Shown here: one piece after another, positions 39,701 to 53,140 of the stretch
How positions within the stretch are numbered: position 1 is the stretch's first letter
How the letters are laid out: every line of letters starts with the position of its first letter
Source of the DNA: Pterobdella sp. o SKG-2022
Lineage: Eukaryota > Annelida > Clitellata > Hirudinida > Piscicolidae
Direction of reading: 5' to 3'
Assembly (NCBI GenBank): GCA_964035795.1
Contig: OZ038322.1
Location: 4,220,427 to 4,284,426, forward strand
DNA length: 64,000 nucleotides
Translations under genes and position numbers: made by a program
Notes under the pieces: model-generated
What the model saw: only the letters and a program-made list of their open reading frames with translations
The model's database searches: none
Told to the model about the DNA's origin: nothing

Positions 39701-42700
39701 TTTTTTTGAATTTAATAGAATTTTTATTTGTTGTTAAAGAAAATTTACGAAAGGCTCTGTATAAAAAACACTTCAGTTTGAATATGATAAAGTTTTTTTC
39801 TGTTAAAAATATTTTTTTTGGATAGTTATTTTTAAAATCATTTGATCACCAAAAGTACTGCCGGTCGACAGATGCTCATACATTATGACTGTGGGCACAA
39901 AGAAGAACCCCGGCCCGATATCCTGTGAGAAAGGAAAAACTTTCATGAACATAAAACTCTTCGTTTTGAACAATCTTCAGCCCAAAACTCCGAAAATATC
40001 TTCTTTAAAATGGAATTTCACAATTTAAAAACCCTTCACCATAAAACTTTTAAAAATTTTGCTTCACTAACAAAATCATATAATACCCGAGCTATGTCTA
40101 AGAAAGATCTATAAGTAGTGATGTTATGTGTGGAGTTGGGTACAGGAGGGATAGTGAGGGTGAAGTTGGGAATGGAAGGTAAAGGGACTCCTACAGGTTG
40201 TAAAGGAACGTGGGAGACAGGCTTGTTGTACTTGAGAAGTTCGTATGTTACTAGACTACCAATCGCTACCGTTATTATGACGCGTTCTGCAGTAGAATGG
40301 TAATGATTTCTCCAAGCTAATGTGAAATAAAATAAATTTTGGATAAATAAAATATTTTCACAGTACCAAAATTTTTATAGTTTGATTATATTACATATGA
40401 TTATTGTTTTTAAAATTTTTATAGTGTGAAACATAAAAAAGAATGTGCTCAAGAAGCTCGATGGAAACATAATTTTAAGTTTGCATACATGCTTCCATGC
40501 ATGTGATAATTAATCCTCTCAAAAAAATAAATAAACCTTATAAGTTATTCTATTAAACTTTTAAAAACATCAATTCATACATTTATTTGAAATAAAAGCT
40601 ATAATTTCCGTTGAGTATAGCCTTATCATAAAACATTAGTATGATGTTTTTAAAGTTTAATTACTATACAAAACATACATAAGATGTTTCTGAAAAGTTA
40701 TTCTACCAAAACCAACCTGTGCCTAAAATCCAAAATATGATATTCAGTGTCTTTTGCCATAGTTTTGTGGTCTCAGCCCAAACAAAACTCTTCAATTTCT
40801 AATTCGCAAAAATCCACATAATGTTAATATGTATTAATGTTGATTAAGTTACATCTGATAAGGCAAACTCTATGAAAGTATTTACAACAATTCAAACGAT
40901 ATTTTCAACCTATTAAAATATATCGAAATTCTAATTATAGAAAATATTCAATCATACTAGTTTTTATAATTTATTTTCTCAAAAGTATTCAAATTTTCAC
41001 AATCTTTCATTCAGTCTACCTTCAAGGACCAGAGTACACATAAGAAACCAACTCCCAACAAAAAGTCAATCCAACTAGACGGGATAAATACTGTTAAAAG
41101 CGCTAAAAAACTATAAAATTTCTATTGAAATTTTTCATTGATTTTTAATCAGCCACAATACACCCACTTTGTTTCAGTTATCCTTTTGAACGCCCAATAA
41201 ACTCTGTCTAAATAGTTTTTCGGAATTCCTTTCAGACCCCACCATTTCTGAGAAAAAGGATTTTCAGTTGTTAAGAAAATTTAATGAATTCTCAATTATT
41301 AAGTATACCCAATAAAATTTCAAATGTTCAGAAAATTTATTCAGTTTCCATTTGTTTCTTTCAATGATTCAAACGGCCTCTCATAGCTCAGCGGTAGAGC
41401 ATTAGACTAATTATCTAAAATTATCGGGTTCGATCCCGCTTGAGCCGACAATCAGCACCTGTTCTACAGTGTGTTTTCGCTACATTAAATTTGTAGCAAG
41501 TGCTTTGATCTATAAGGAAAAGCGCTTTATAAATACCGCATTACATTACATTAAATTACAATAGTAACAAGTTTAGCTTAAAAATAATTTGAACGTCATT
41601 TAAGAAAGAAAAGTCTTAACTTCGAAAAAGCTTAACCCCTAGACAAATTTAAATCGGTATAATTCAAAATATACTTTCAACACAAAAACTACCATTTTCA
41701 AAGTACATTAAACTTTTTAGCAAATTTTTATTCACATGGTATATTCATTTCAGGCTTGAAAATAACAGTCATACCATGACTCAAAAGTACTACAAAGATT
41801 CATCTAAAAACTACTCTATCACAAATTTGATATGAGAATAATAAAATCATTGATATAACCCATAAAATAGCTCAACTATCCATCAAACACTACTCAACCT
41901 ACATACCCTCACACCTCAGACCTAACAGAATATATTGAACTGAAAAATATATCAAAGTAAACAACCCATACAAACAATAATTCGATTGGTGAGGATAATG
42001 ATACAAGCTGCAGCTCTGAATGCTTTCCAGACTGGCATGGACACGAAGTTGAAAACAAAACCTGGTTGGATGTACTTGTTCTAATGTTCTGTTATAGCAT
42101 TAAATCTAGTGATTTATATCAAGTTTTTGAAATCTTTGGGTGAAATTTAATTATCTTTTACTGATTGTTTGTTGTGACTATGCCACGTTATATGTTTTAT
42201 AAGTCTTGTATCACTTCATATGTTGGAATGATGTTTTAAGTTATTCTCGTCTATTAAGATAAACTTTCAATACAACAATAAATTCGACTTTGAATTTTTC
42301 AACTTGCAGCCATTTTATTCTTTTTGTTCTTGGTTGAAAACTATAATTAAAACATTGCTGAGCAATCAATTCTTGCTTATTGAGCTTATTATCAACAGGG
42401 TTACATTTTCAATTACGTCAGACCTACTTTAAAATGTTACACTGCTGACAATCAATTGAAAAGCATAGCGCTAAAAAAAATACCAAGCTTGAAAAATCCA
42501 CATAAGAGAAGGATAATGCCGCTAAAGAAGGCGAGGATGGTGGGGTAGGCGTAGTGGTGGGGTATGGGAGACACATTTGTGGCGTAGTCAGCTACTAATA
42601 TGTTAACGTTAATTGAGGAACCTGCGCATCATATAATTATATAAACTTGAATGTGAATAAACTTAAGCATTAGTAATTTAAAATAATTTCAATTTATTTA

Positions 42701-44544
42701 TTAACCATATTATAATATATTGCTGTACGTGTCCCAGTAACTTGGATTGCCAGCCATCGGCTTAGATTTTTGAAACTAATATATCTTAGTAGTGTTTAAA
42801 TTATTGGACTAATTGATGTAATTCATAAATTTTTGTTTTGAAAATGAATATAACTAGACAAGAAATGATTTAATGTTGAAATAAAAATTAATTATAAGCG
42901 AATTGACTTACTGACGGACACCTCATTCACTCCACCCAGCACTGCGTAAGCATAACTGCCCATAATAGAAGAGTAGAGACCGTGCTGGGGAATGTTTCAA
43001 ATAAATAAAAACCAAGTAATTATATGGAAGGTTGGAGTTGGTTACGAGTGCAAAGTTTGGCTGCTTTTAATATATAGGTGTCGTTAACAAGGTTCGGAGA
43101 AGGTTGCATTAGTTCTTAAAATTTGAAGTATTATTCTGTAAGAAAGAATGTGCGTCATTTTATGGAATTTTTAAAATATTTATTGAGAATATATACAAGG
43201 ATATACGTTTTGATAAGCTTAGCAGGTGTATTTTAATAAATGTATCGAAAATCTCATAACGACGTAAAAGCTTCCAAAAACTAGTTATTGAGAACACATA
43301 AGATGTCTCTGAAAAAATTTTTTTTTTTTTAAATCGTATTTTTTTATTTTTTGAAGCTTTCTTCATTCGTTTCCAATACAACCATGATATCAACCATACA
43401 AACTTATATATACACTCACACTCAATGGGTCAATCTCGGCAATACTGGTGTAAGCAAGGCCTTGTACAAGAACTGCCAGTCCTGTTGTTACGCCTGCTAT
43501 CACATCGCCCCACAGGTCTCGTAGGCTGCATGAAGTTGTATCACAGTTGTCAGTATAAGGTTAAGATGTTTTACTGTTTTCATTATGAAGTTTAGTTGTT
43601 TCATAGATTCTTAATGGAGTTTGGTGGTGTGGGTTTTGATGTGTGATTCAGCGGCATTAGTGGAGTTATATTAATTTTTTGCTTTTTTATAAACATTTAT
43701 TCTATAAACGATTAGTTTCATATTTCATAAAAATTAAATTTTTATTCCTTTATAAGCTTTTAAGGTTCTCAAACAGCTTCTAAATCGAAATTTCCGGATG
43801 AATTTAATTGTGCCTATAAGACATGCAAAAAAACTTTCAAAAACATCAAAAAAGCAAAAACTGATAATTTTAAAGCATTTGCTTAATTTATTTTAACTCT
43901 TGCTCCTATGATGTAAAATATTTGTAACTTTTAATGAAAAACTGGTCTAAAGATGCAGTGAAGTAAGTATTAAAGCATTTTTAATAATGGTCATTAAAAA
44001 TTTAAATTAGAAAAACACAATTGAGTTCAAATTGTTGTATATAAAATAACATAAAAGTAACAAGGCAGCAACAAAGTTCTCCATTTATAAATAACCACCT
44101 GTATCTAGGAAGCCATCGGAGACACGGTAACCACTTCTTGGAAAAGTACCAGAGACATTTTCTGGTGTTACCATAGTACTTGGGAGTGCATCGGTTGTGC
44201 AGATAAGCACACCCTTCTACCGCCGCATCCTTCAACTCTTTCTTCATCTTTATCGATGCGGTTTTCAGTCTTTCGTAATATCTAGCTATTGATTTGGTTT
44301 GAGGGTTGTTTCTTCTGTCTGGCACTTGATTTAATGAAGGAGTTTTGGACTTGTGTTTCAGCGGCAGATGTGATGCAAAATCAATAGTTTCATCGTCCAA
44401 CTCATCCATGGTTGGCTCATAGGTAATTTTGAAGGGGGCACTGTACGCTTGGTAGGAAGGAGGAGGGTCGGAGTTGTTCAACTCTTCTTCATCATCACTC
44501 TCATAAGAGAGGTTTTTAAAGGTCTGTTTACTACCTTTGTCCAT
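36765..44544 (-). CDS. SLC26A11: SLC26A11-like sulfate/anion transporter, 19 exons, 751 aa
   Basis: Exons (-): 44544-44099, 43525-43420, 42984-42912, 42621-42484, 42061-41976, 41247-41168, 41074-41020, 40798-40717, 40286-40087, 39922-39850, 39660-39549, 39324-39128, 38914-38861, 38770-38712, 38387-38316, 38025-37869, 37331-37225, 37024-36959, 36857-36765; sum 2256 nt. Residues 1-~148 are an acidic, long cytosolic N-terminus. The transporter core starts WLPRYSLRDLWGDVIAGVTT; key segments are GLYSSIMGSYAYAVLGG, LGFVFNFVSMPVWKAFRAA, RITETNWIDFLLGV and TELIAMGASNIL. RGYPVTGVLTRS, a hallmark of the SLC26A11 branch, is at the conserved place. The STAS domain is at ~615-750 (LTSIEFDLRNASDIDTSIIY, then a helix and FTFTNLE). 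The family exchanges sulfate, chloride or bicarbonate at plasma or lysosomal membranes; the substrate here is unknown. A truncated duplicate lies upstream. Confidence 0.92.
37602..37772 (-). repeat. tRNA-derived SINE, copy 4 (in SLC26A11 intron 16)
   Basis: Head at 37690-37772 (CTACCAACTGAGCTATGCAGG as box A side, GGGATCGAACTTGG box B, both in reverse), shared body, tail AATGTGGTATTTATAAAG at the low end. The 62-codon open frame across it is a SINE artefact. Confidence 0.9.
41375..41562 (+). repeat. tRNA-derived SINE, copy 5, forward and best preserved (SLC26A11 intron 5)
   Basis: Reads GGCCTCTCATAGCTCAGCGG (acceptor/D-arm, box A), TTAGACTAATTATCTAA (a 5-bp anticodon stem with a 7-base loop, AAT at the anticodon place), then GGGTTCGATCCCG (box B, T-arm). 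Next come the SINE body CAGCACCTGTTCTACAGTGTG and a tail of TTACATTACATTA. The acceptor ends do not pair perfectly, so this is not a functional tRNA gene. Confidence 0.92.
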
Positions 44545-47500
44545 TTCTTCAACAAAATGGGAATGTTTGAAGTATATGAATAATAAGTTTCAGATCTTTA
44601 TTTAACTAAAAGCTTGTTTTCAACTTGCAAATATTCAGTGTAGTGAATTTCTTCAAAAAGCTCTTTTTTACTTTCGCAAAATCATCTGAGTTTTTGTAGC
44701 TTGAATTGATATTTAATAGTTATTTATTCTTGGTATATTTATATTACAAAAAACATCCTTTATTTTCGACAAAAAAAAACTTACATAAAACTGACTCTTA
44801 TTTTTAGATTCTGTATTATTCTCTTTAAAATTTAGACGCGAGTTTTTTGGTCATGCCTTTTATATCTGTTTTGCCCCATAGCATAATCATACCCTAATTA
44901 AAATCCTATCTAACAAACAACTCAAGCAATGGCCACAAACGAATTTTGGTTAAACATTAAATAAATATGGGATTTTAGCTTTAGAATTTATTAAAATTTC
45001 CAAGGTAAATTCAAAGTGAATAGAACTAAAAAGTAGAACAATGAGAGGCATTCAGCTCTTTTGATATAATTTGGACAAATGACTTTCAGTGTTACTAATA
45101 ATAACCCAACAATCGAAAATGGTTCTTAAACACTTTTGTTTGGTTTTTTGATTATTTTTATTACTGAAAAAATGAAACCTGGGAAAATTCAACGATTTTT
45201 TTAATTTAACACTATAGTCTATGAGTATTAATAAACTACAATAAAATAAAATAAAACTGAATGTTATCAAATACAACTGTTCAAAAAACACTAAATTTTC
45301 TTAACTTAATGTAGGAAGCCTATTGTAAGATTGCCTTATATCATCAAGTAAAAGCTGTAAACATTAAAAGCTTTAATAAAGCTATTTAAATATCATTGTA
45401 ATCTTAAAATCTTCAGCTTTTTAATACGATGCTCATTATAAACTGAAATTAATTCCCAACAAATTGCTTTCAAATTGTGCGTTTTCAATATATAATTTTT
45501 ACACACAGAGCGTTGATCAAAAAATATAGATACAAATTTGTTTAAACTTCAAATTGAAGAAGACCAATCATCACAAGGAATGTGTTAAGGATAAATCCTC
45601 AAACATATACCAAGTCAGTATTCATTTAGGTTTATTTATTTTCTGAAGTTAATATAATTGTATTTATCACTGTGTTATATTGTATTTTACTCTATTTTAT
45701 TGTATTGCAATTTGCGGTATTTTAATGTGTTGTATTTAGTTGTATTGTCTTGTATTTTTATTTTTTGTATTGTATTGTTATATTTTGTATTGTATTTTTT
45801 TTTCAAAGCATTATAACCAAATTTTGTGTAAAAAACACAAAAATTTATTGATGAAATACACGAAGCTTCCCAAAATAATTCATATTATCGAGTAGTCAAT
45901 ATAAATTGTGGGCATCCAATATTTGACGAAATAAATAACAAAAAATCTGTAAAAATGTTTTTATGAATAAATGATTTCCAAACTTCAACTCTGCAAACTG
46001 ATAGAAAATTTATTCATTTTTGTGCAAAACATGGGCATCAATGGATGATAGTTAATCACTTTATTTTGTGATGTTGTCTTTCAAACCAGAAATCCGCTTT
46101 TGAGAGTTTTTCTTTGACATGAGGCTTTTATTGAATTATTTTAACTTATTGGTAATCTTCTAATTAAAATCTTTAATTTGAAATAAAAATTTTTTTTACT
46201 TTTAATTAAGTTTCTTTGTTTAAAACAGTATTCACATAGTTTTATTAGATTATTTAATCATTTGTTTTATCCTCAAAATGATTAGATAATGTAAAAAAAC
46301 TAACCATCCATAAAAAAAACTTTATCATAAAACATTAGTTAATTCAGGTTCCTTGTATAAATTTAAAAATATATCAATAAACAAACTGAGTTGATCGATG
46401 CTAAAACTAATATTTTTATCTATATAATATATGTATGAAATTAAACACAGTACCTCCATTTTACTTAGTTTGAATGCAATTTCCCACGAATGGAATATTC
46501 TTCTAAGTATTTTCAGCTTCTGCGGATTTTAATAGTTAGTAATAAATAAATCCCATCATCATTTAAAATATACATACCTCACAGAATATTTAAATTATGA
46601 ATTTTCACTTGTTTTATTTTTTAATAATTAAAATCACATTCAACAATCATTTGTGGTTTGAATCCATCAAAGCAAATTAGGAGCAAGTTGTAGTATTAAG
46701 ACTTTCATGAATGAATATAATGAGGTTGTGTATATTTTTCATAAAAACAGCGATTTTTTACCTAATATTTCAATAGCAGCCCAACAATCGACGAATCCTG
46801 GTAGTTACTGGATAGTGTTTTTGTATGAGTTTGAATTGTAACAAGCGTATTGAACTATACAAACAAAGCATTTCAGTAAGTTAACAAACACAAAGCATTT
46901 CAGTAAGTTAACAAACACAAAGTATTTATTCAAAAAAAGACACGAAGCTTTTCGTAAGTTTAGTGATAAAGTAAGCTAGTCTTACAGAAAACTTCGTGTT
47001 TTTATTCGACTAAATACCTCGCGTTTATTGACCTTACTATTTGATTTAGGCTATTCTACGTCATAAAGCTTATTTATAGGCCACTGCTTGCATGAAACTC
47101 AAACACCACACAAAACCCTTTGCAAAAAATAACTATACAAATATACAAAAAAACACGTTATTTGATACATAAACAGCTATACAAACTATCCATTAGGTTA
47201 AATTTCAAATACCAGAAGTTCACTGACGTAAAAGAGAAACGTTTCGATGGGAAAGACATCTTTCAAGTTGGATTTAATGCTTTTCAAGTTTTTGTCTGTG
47301 CTTTAATTAAAAGCTATTTCAGTGGAAACTCATTATGTGTGTGATTTAGTGAGTCTGGTTAATGATTATCGAAGTGATATAGATACTTAATGATTTATGA
47401 TCGGTTTTATTTTTGGTAGTTTCTTTCACTGGTTGAAAAATATCTATTATCTTGATAATCATATGTATTGAAAAGAGTTTATCATAATGAAAAAATTCTA

Positions 47501-48100
47501 TTATATACATGAGTTATGAACTACAATATCTTATATACCAAAATGATAAATATGCCAATTTATCATTCTATCTAAGAATTATTTTTTGTGAATGATAGTT
47601 CGACGAACTTTACTAATTTAAAATTTTGAACTTTTTCTCAACTAAGTTTTTTAGTAAGTTAGTTAGTTAGTTTTTTAGTCAGTTAGCTAGTTAGTGTTTT
47701 AGTTAAATAATGCACTAGTGAATTGTGAAGTATTGAAGTATCTCCATCTTCTTCAATGTCACTCTTAATCGCCACAAAAAAATAAAACAAAGTGTTTATA
47801 CGTTCATTATTTGATTTTTTCAAAAGCCAAACCGTAAAATGAATATTTTTTCAGAACACTAGTAAGTTTATTAAAATACGAGTCCTTTCGTTAACAACGT
47901 AACATTTTCAAGTATGAGAAATGTAAGATACTCTTACGAAAAGCTGCGTGTGTTAAGTTTCTCAATAAACCTTAGTGTTTGTTTCTATTATATTGATTTC
48001 TGGCTATTTTACGTCTTCTCAGAATAGAATTCATTAAAAATTAATTTTAAATGATTTTTGATCGAACCCAAAAAACTGAAGTAAATAAAAGTATTGTTAA
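44545..48100. other. Gene-free AT-rich stretch upstream of SLC26A11
   Basis: No gene seen. Holds a TGTAT-rich low-complexity tract at 45660-45800, two dispersed-repeat copies (46925-47060 and 47925-48020) and a GTTA-type repeat at 47640-47700. It also holds a 24-bp direct repeat (CATTTCAGTAAGTTAACAAA core) at 46868-46922. The + strand open frame 47120-47344 has no recognised homology. Confidence 0.45.
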
Positions 48101-48104
48101 CTTT

Positions 48105-51100
48105 ATTTCAAGAATTTTCCAAAGACCCAATAGACCACTTTTATAAAATCCCTTGGTACCCCACACCAATTCTGCATTGATGTACTCAAATAACATGAAA
48201 AATAGCAGTTGATTATTTATTGCTGGTCCAAAAATTTTGAAAAAAAATTAAATAAAGAATAACAAGAATTACGGTTTTTTATTTATTGATCTAATAGTTT
48301 TAAAAAATCAAAAATGTGAATAATAGCTTTTTAATTCATAATCATGCAACTTTTCAATACAAACATTTAATCTGCTGCTAATTATATACATAAGAACAGC
48401 ACTTCTGAAGGCCTTCCAGACAGAAATCAAAACGAAAATGAAAAGAAAACCTCCACGATGTGACACATTTCAGAACATGATGCTCCCGTAAACATATTAA
48501 TAAAAATATAAGAAATTATTAAATTTTTTAACCATTCATTTCGAAAAAAATAACTAAATAATCAATTTTTGGCTAAAAGAATTATTCCAATTAAACTTCA
48601 ATAAACTTATCAAAACAGAAAAAAATATTAATTTCAATGATGACCTACTTTACAGAATCCACAAAACAGAATAATTACTGCACTGAAAAAAACCAGAGTG
48701 CTTGGGTAGGTGAGTGGCTCAAGGTAGGAGATTTGATGTGGTTTATTGAGTGATTAATACATTAAAGTTCAGAAAAGGGCTAACATGTGTAAAAGCTAGC
48801 AAGGTTTTTTCTCAGAAAAACATGTCTTTTTGATATAATGACTTTGACAACTTACTGTTTACTTAAAGAGATTAAATTAGACTAGACTTAAGCACTATCG
48901 AAGTTAATTTATGTTATATACTTAACACACAAAGGCTTTAACAACAACATAGTTAATATCTGTTATAATTAAAAAAAAGTACTTCTAACTTAGATTTACT
49001 ACGATGAAATTGACTTACTGAGTTCCCCTCATTAACTCCACCCAGCATTGCATAAACATAATTGCCCATTATGGAAAAGGCCGTACTAGAGAAAGTTTTG
49101 GACAGATGAATAAACACATCAATCAACAATTTGAATGGACGCTTGATGATGTTTTAGTGTTACGGAAAGTTTTGTTGAGTTTTTATTACAACTGTTTATA
49201 AAAATATAATCATCATTTTACGTATTGGAGTATAAAAACTTTCTGAACCAAATGAAACGTTTTCTTACACTCAATGATGAGATTTCTAGAGCGCCTGTAT
49301 ACGCTATGCTTTGTATCAACACAGCCAGACTGGTTGTCAAGCCTACAACCACATTTCCATGGCGTTCTCTTAGACTTCAATATAACGGAAATATTAATTT
49401 GGAAAATTCTTATTAATGAATGAAAAGTGCTGAAAGATCTCTCAGACTTCAGTACTATTTAAATATAAATTTTTGAAAAATTCGATTTGTAAGTATACAT
49501 AGGAAAAAAGCTTAATTTTTCATTTAATCAACCACCTGTATCTAGGGAGCAGTCGGAGAGTTGGCAACCACTTCTTGGAAAAATACCAGATACTTCCTGG
49601 TGTTGCCATAGTGCTTGAAAGTTCATTGGTTGTTCAGGTAAGCATTTCCTTCCATCATCGCATCTTTCAAGTCTTTCTTCGTTTTTATTGATGTTTCTCT
49701 AGACCTTTCACAGAATCAAGCTTTATTTTTTTTCATTGTTCATTATTATTATTATTCCTTCAGACTCTTAAGGGAACATAGGGCCTCAACAACTTTTTTC
49801 CATCTCCCTCTATCTCTGGCGCTGGTTTTGGCCTCTTCCCATGTTAAGCCAGAGTTCCGCAGCTCACAGTTTAGACTTTTCTTCCAGGTCTGCTTTGAAC
49901 GTCCCCTCTTTCTCTTTCCTTGCGGATTCCATTCAAGCGCTTGTTTGGTAATATTTCCAGGCTCTTTTCGTAGGGTGTGACCGATCCATCGCCATTTTCA
50001 CCGTTTGACTTGGACATTCATTGATTGTTGATTTGTGGATGTCCATAGCTCGGCGTTCGGCACTTTGTCGAACCATCTCAAACGGAGGATCCGTCGAAGG
50101 CAGCCATTGGCGAAGGTTTGCATCTTTGTCGTGTTGCTGTGAATCGCTCTCCAAGTTCCTGACCCATAAAGCAGCACAGACTTCACGTTGGAGTTGAAGA
50201 TTCTGAGTTTAGTTTTGGTAGAGATGCTGTTCGCTCTACACACGGGTCTTAACATGGCAAATGCTTGTCGAGCTTTTTTCAGCCTAGCCTTGATGTCTTC
50301 ATCTGTACCTCCCGTTTGGTTAATCTTGCTACCTAGATACACGAAGTCGTCGACGTCTCTTACTGCTTTTCCGGAGAAAGTAACTGGGCCCTCTTGTTGG
50401 TTATTAATGCGCAGTAACTTGGTCTTTTCATGGCTAATTTTAAGACCAATTTTTTGTGCTGTGGTTTCAAGATTTCTCACTTTCTCTTGCATGTCTTGCA
50501 GACGGTGCGACAATAGAGCCAAGTCGTCAGCGAACGCAAGGTCTTCTAGCTTCGACGTGAGAGTCCACTGGACTTCCATAAACCTTCTTTGTCACCCAGT
50601 CTAGCACAACAAGAAATAAAAGTGGAGACAGTAGGCAGCTCTGTCTAACTCCGGAAGAAGTCTCAAAGCTTTCAGAGAGTTTTCCGGCATGGATGACTTG
50701 GCATGAAAACCCTTCATAAAGTGCTTTGATGATGTCGACAAACTTTATTAGGACACCATAATGGAGAAATATGTTCCAGATTGATTTTCTGTCGACACTG
50801 TCAAACGCCTTCTCAAAATCAATGAAGCACGTTTAGAGAGGTGACTGCCATTCGATGGTTTGTTCCACTATGATTCTGAGGGTCGCAATCTGGTCGGCAC
50901 AAGAACGTTCTTTTCTGAAGCTTGTTCATCTCTCAGCACATTGTCGATGGCATCTTTCATTCGCTCCAAGATGATTTTTGATAAGATTTTACTGAAGATG
51001 GACAGCAGTGTAATTCCTCGCCATTTGTCGCACTGTGAAAGGTCACCGTGTTTGGGAAGTTTCACTAATAGTCCTTTGCTTAACTCTGTTGGTATCTTTT

Positions 51101-53140
51101 CTGTTGCCCATATCAGATTGAGCAATTGATGCAGGTGGTTAATGATGCCCGTTCCTCCTTTCAGCGCCTCCGCTGGGATGTTGTCTGTGCCAGCGGCCTT
51201 TCCGTTTTTCAAACTACTGAGGGCTTTGTGAATTTTTTCTTTGGTGATCTCTCCAATGTTGATGTCGAGTGGATCGCCCGAATTCAGCTGAGGTCTTTGC
51301 TCTGATGCAGGTCGATTTAGAACTTCTTGAAAATGTTCCTTCCACCTCGTTAGTTGGTCTTCCACCATTGTAAGCAGTCTTCCTTTTTTGTTTCTCACAG
51401 GCCTGTTTGGATTACAGTGTCGTCCACCGAGGATTCTGGTGGTGACATACAAAGTCTTGAGATCGCCATTACTAGCCGCCTCCTCTGCTTCATCAGCGAA
51501 AATCTTGAAGTACATTCGTTTGTCTGCTCGTAGCTTTTTTTTGACTTCTTTTGAGAGAGCGGAATGTTTGTCAGATTCTTGCTGTTTCTGTTGGCGAGTC
51601 TTTGCCTGGTTCATCTTGTTTGGCCAGCCTTCTCTTCTCCACCTTCTTCCATGATTCGTCACTGATCCACTGTTTCCTTCTGAAATGTGCTCGTCCCAAG
51701 ACGTCTTCACATGCTCCCGCAACTGTTTCTTTGAATGTTGACCATCTCTGCTCAACTGTTTCTGCTTCGTTTGACTGTAGCACTTCAAAGCAGTTGCGAA
51801 GAGAAAGCTGAAACATTTGCTTTGTGTCTTTTTGTTTCAAAGGTGGTGGTCTGACCCAATGTTGGCACCGCGTCTCACCCTAACATCTTGCAGTGAGCTT
51901 TTGTAGCGTTGTCTCACCATGAAGTGGTCAATTTGATTTTCTGTCAGCTTGTCAAAAAGAAACCCAGATGGCTTTGTGGCATTTCCGATGCGAAAAGATT
52001 GTACCTCCAATAACGAGACTATTGTTGGAGCGGAAGTCAGCTAGCATTTCTCCATTTTCGTTCATTTCTCCAAGTCCGTTTCTTCCCATCTCGCGCTCTC
52101 TATCAGTGTTGTCTGCTCCAACCTTCGCATTCATGTCCCTCATTAGAATGAGCATGTCTCGGTTCGGGATCTTGTCTATAACTGATTGGAGTTGGGCATA
52201 GAAGCTGTTCTTATCTTCCTCTTCTGATGTGTTGGTGAGCGCATAACACATAATATTGGTCACTTTTTTGAAGCGTGACTCCAAGCGTGCTGTGATGATG
52301 CGGTCTGATACAGGATTCCATTCCAGCAAACTGTTAGCCGATTTTTTGGACAAAAAGATTCCTACACCAGCTTCATGGCGTTTTCCGTTTTTGCTTTAAT
52401 AGAGCAACGTATCCCCTCTTTGCACTTTGGTCTTTCCATGACCAGTCCAACGTACTTCGCACATGCCCATGAGTGTGAGGTTGTATCTCTGCATTTCCCT
52501 CGCTGCTTGTGCACATTTTCCTGTCTCCCAGAGTGTTCTCACATTCCATGTTCCCCGAAAAACAGAATTGTGTGAGAGCAATCTAGGATTTTTATATAAG
52601 AGTGTTTCTGGGTGAGAATAGGTCTTCAGCCCTGATGGGTTTGGCTCCAACGCGTCATAAATTTCCTAAAAGGAATTCCAGCTCTCCCTGAAACAGAGAA
52701 TTTCTGGTTATAGTTGTTGTCGGTTTCTGTAACTTGCCTTTTTTCTATGCTTAGGTAGTTAACCCGCAGCACAATCTCCAACCTGGAGGGCCAGGATGCA
52801 CCGTTTTGTCTGGACCCTACTCCTCAAACCTTCTGAGCATGGTTGAACCTCCCAGAAACCAAAGCCCCCGCTCATATAGCCTTGGAAGTCACTGGGGCAC
52901 ATAAGCCGTCCTACCACGTCAAGATGGTGCAACATCGGGACGGTTTTTATTTTTTATTTAAGCTTTTACTTAATTTTCCGATGTGGTTTCAGATTTTTGG
53001 TTAAATGGCAATCGTAACGTAACCCCTATAGTGTCTTCATCTAATATGTGTTTGTGAGGTGCATTGTGTGTATGGTAGAATGGACCAAAGCTGTTGAAAT
53101 CTTTTAGGTTCGTCTCACAAGATATGAGTTAGAAAATTCG
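48105..53140 (-). pseudogene. Degenerate tandem duplicate of the 5' half of the SLC26A11-like gene
   Basis: Copies of parent exons 6 to 1 occur in the same order and strand: ~48105-48170 (exon 6), ~48412-48480 (exon 5), ~48648-48745 (exon 4), 49019-49085 (exon 3), 49269-49374 (exon 2), 49536-49717 plus ~52969-53140 (exon 1). Exon 2' keeps the parent length (106 nt), splice sites and an open frame (VLIQSIAYTGALEIS). Exon 3' is 67 nt instead of 73, with a gap that shifts the frame. Exon 1' has an in-frame TGA and a 2-nt loss before KKWLP. Exon 1' is interrupted by a 3.2-kb retrotransposon. Parent exons 7-19 have no copy. Non-functional; no repaired reading is offered. Confidence 0.85.
49726..52959 (-). 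mobile_element. Non-LTR retrotransposon (AP endonuclease + reverse transcriptase), frame-broken
   Basis: Reading on -: 5' leader 52959-~52655; endonuclease N-terminus from ~52650 (FRGTWNVRTLWETGKCAQAA, CEVRWTGHGK); its continuation 52353-51952 (LILMRDMNAKVGADN). A linker follows to 51571, then the RT: SLKNGKAAGTDNIPAEALKG at ~51200, WRGITLLSIFSKILSKII, LAFADDLALLSH (the FADD catalytic box) near 50540, and the tail RLKKARQAFAMLRPV to ~50000. The 3' end is an ATT-triplet plus A-rich tail seen at 49728-49760. Several frame changes split the ORF. Candidate target-site duplication: AAGCTTTA at 49718-49725 and AAGCTTTTA at 52960-52968. Close in style to the RTE-type elements common in invertebrates; the exact clade cannot be decided by eye. 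Confidence 0.9.

Noticed and set aside
41375..41450. A functional tRNA gene
   Set aside because: Box A and B are present but the acceptor stem does not pair well, and the segment continues into the SINE body shared by six other copies.
47120..47344. A 74-codon open frame as an SLC26 pseudogene exon
   Set aside because: It is on the opposite strand to the pseudogene and no convincing alignment to any parent exon was found.
50188..52575. Several + strand open frames across the retrotransposon
   Set aside because: Shadows of the - strand endonuclease/reverse transcriptase, which has all the motifs.
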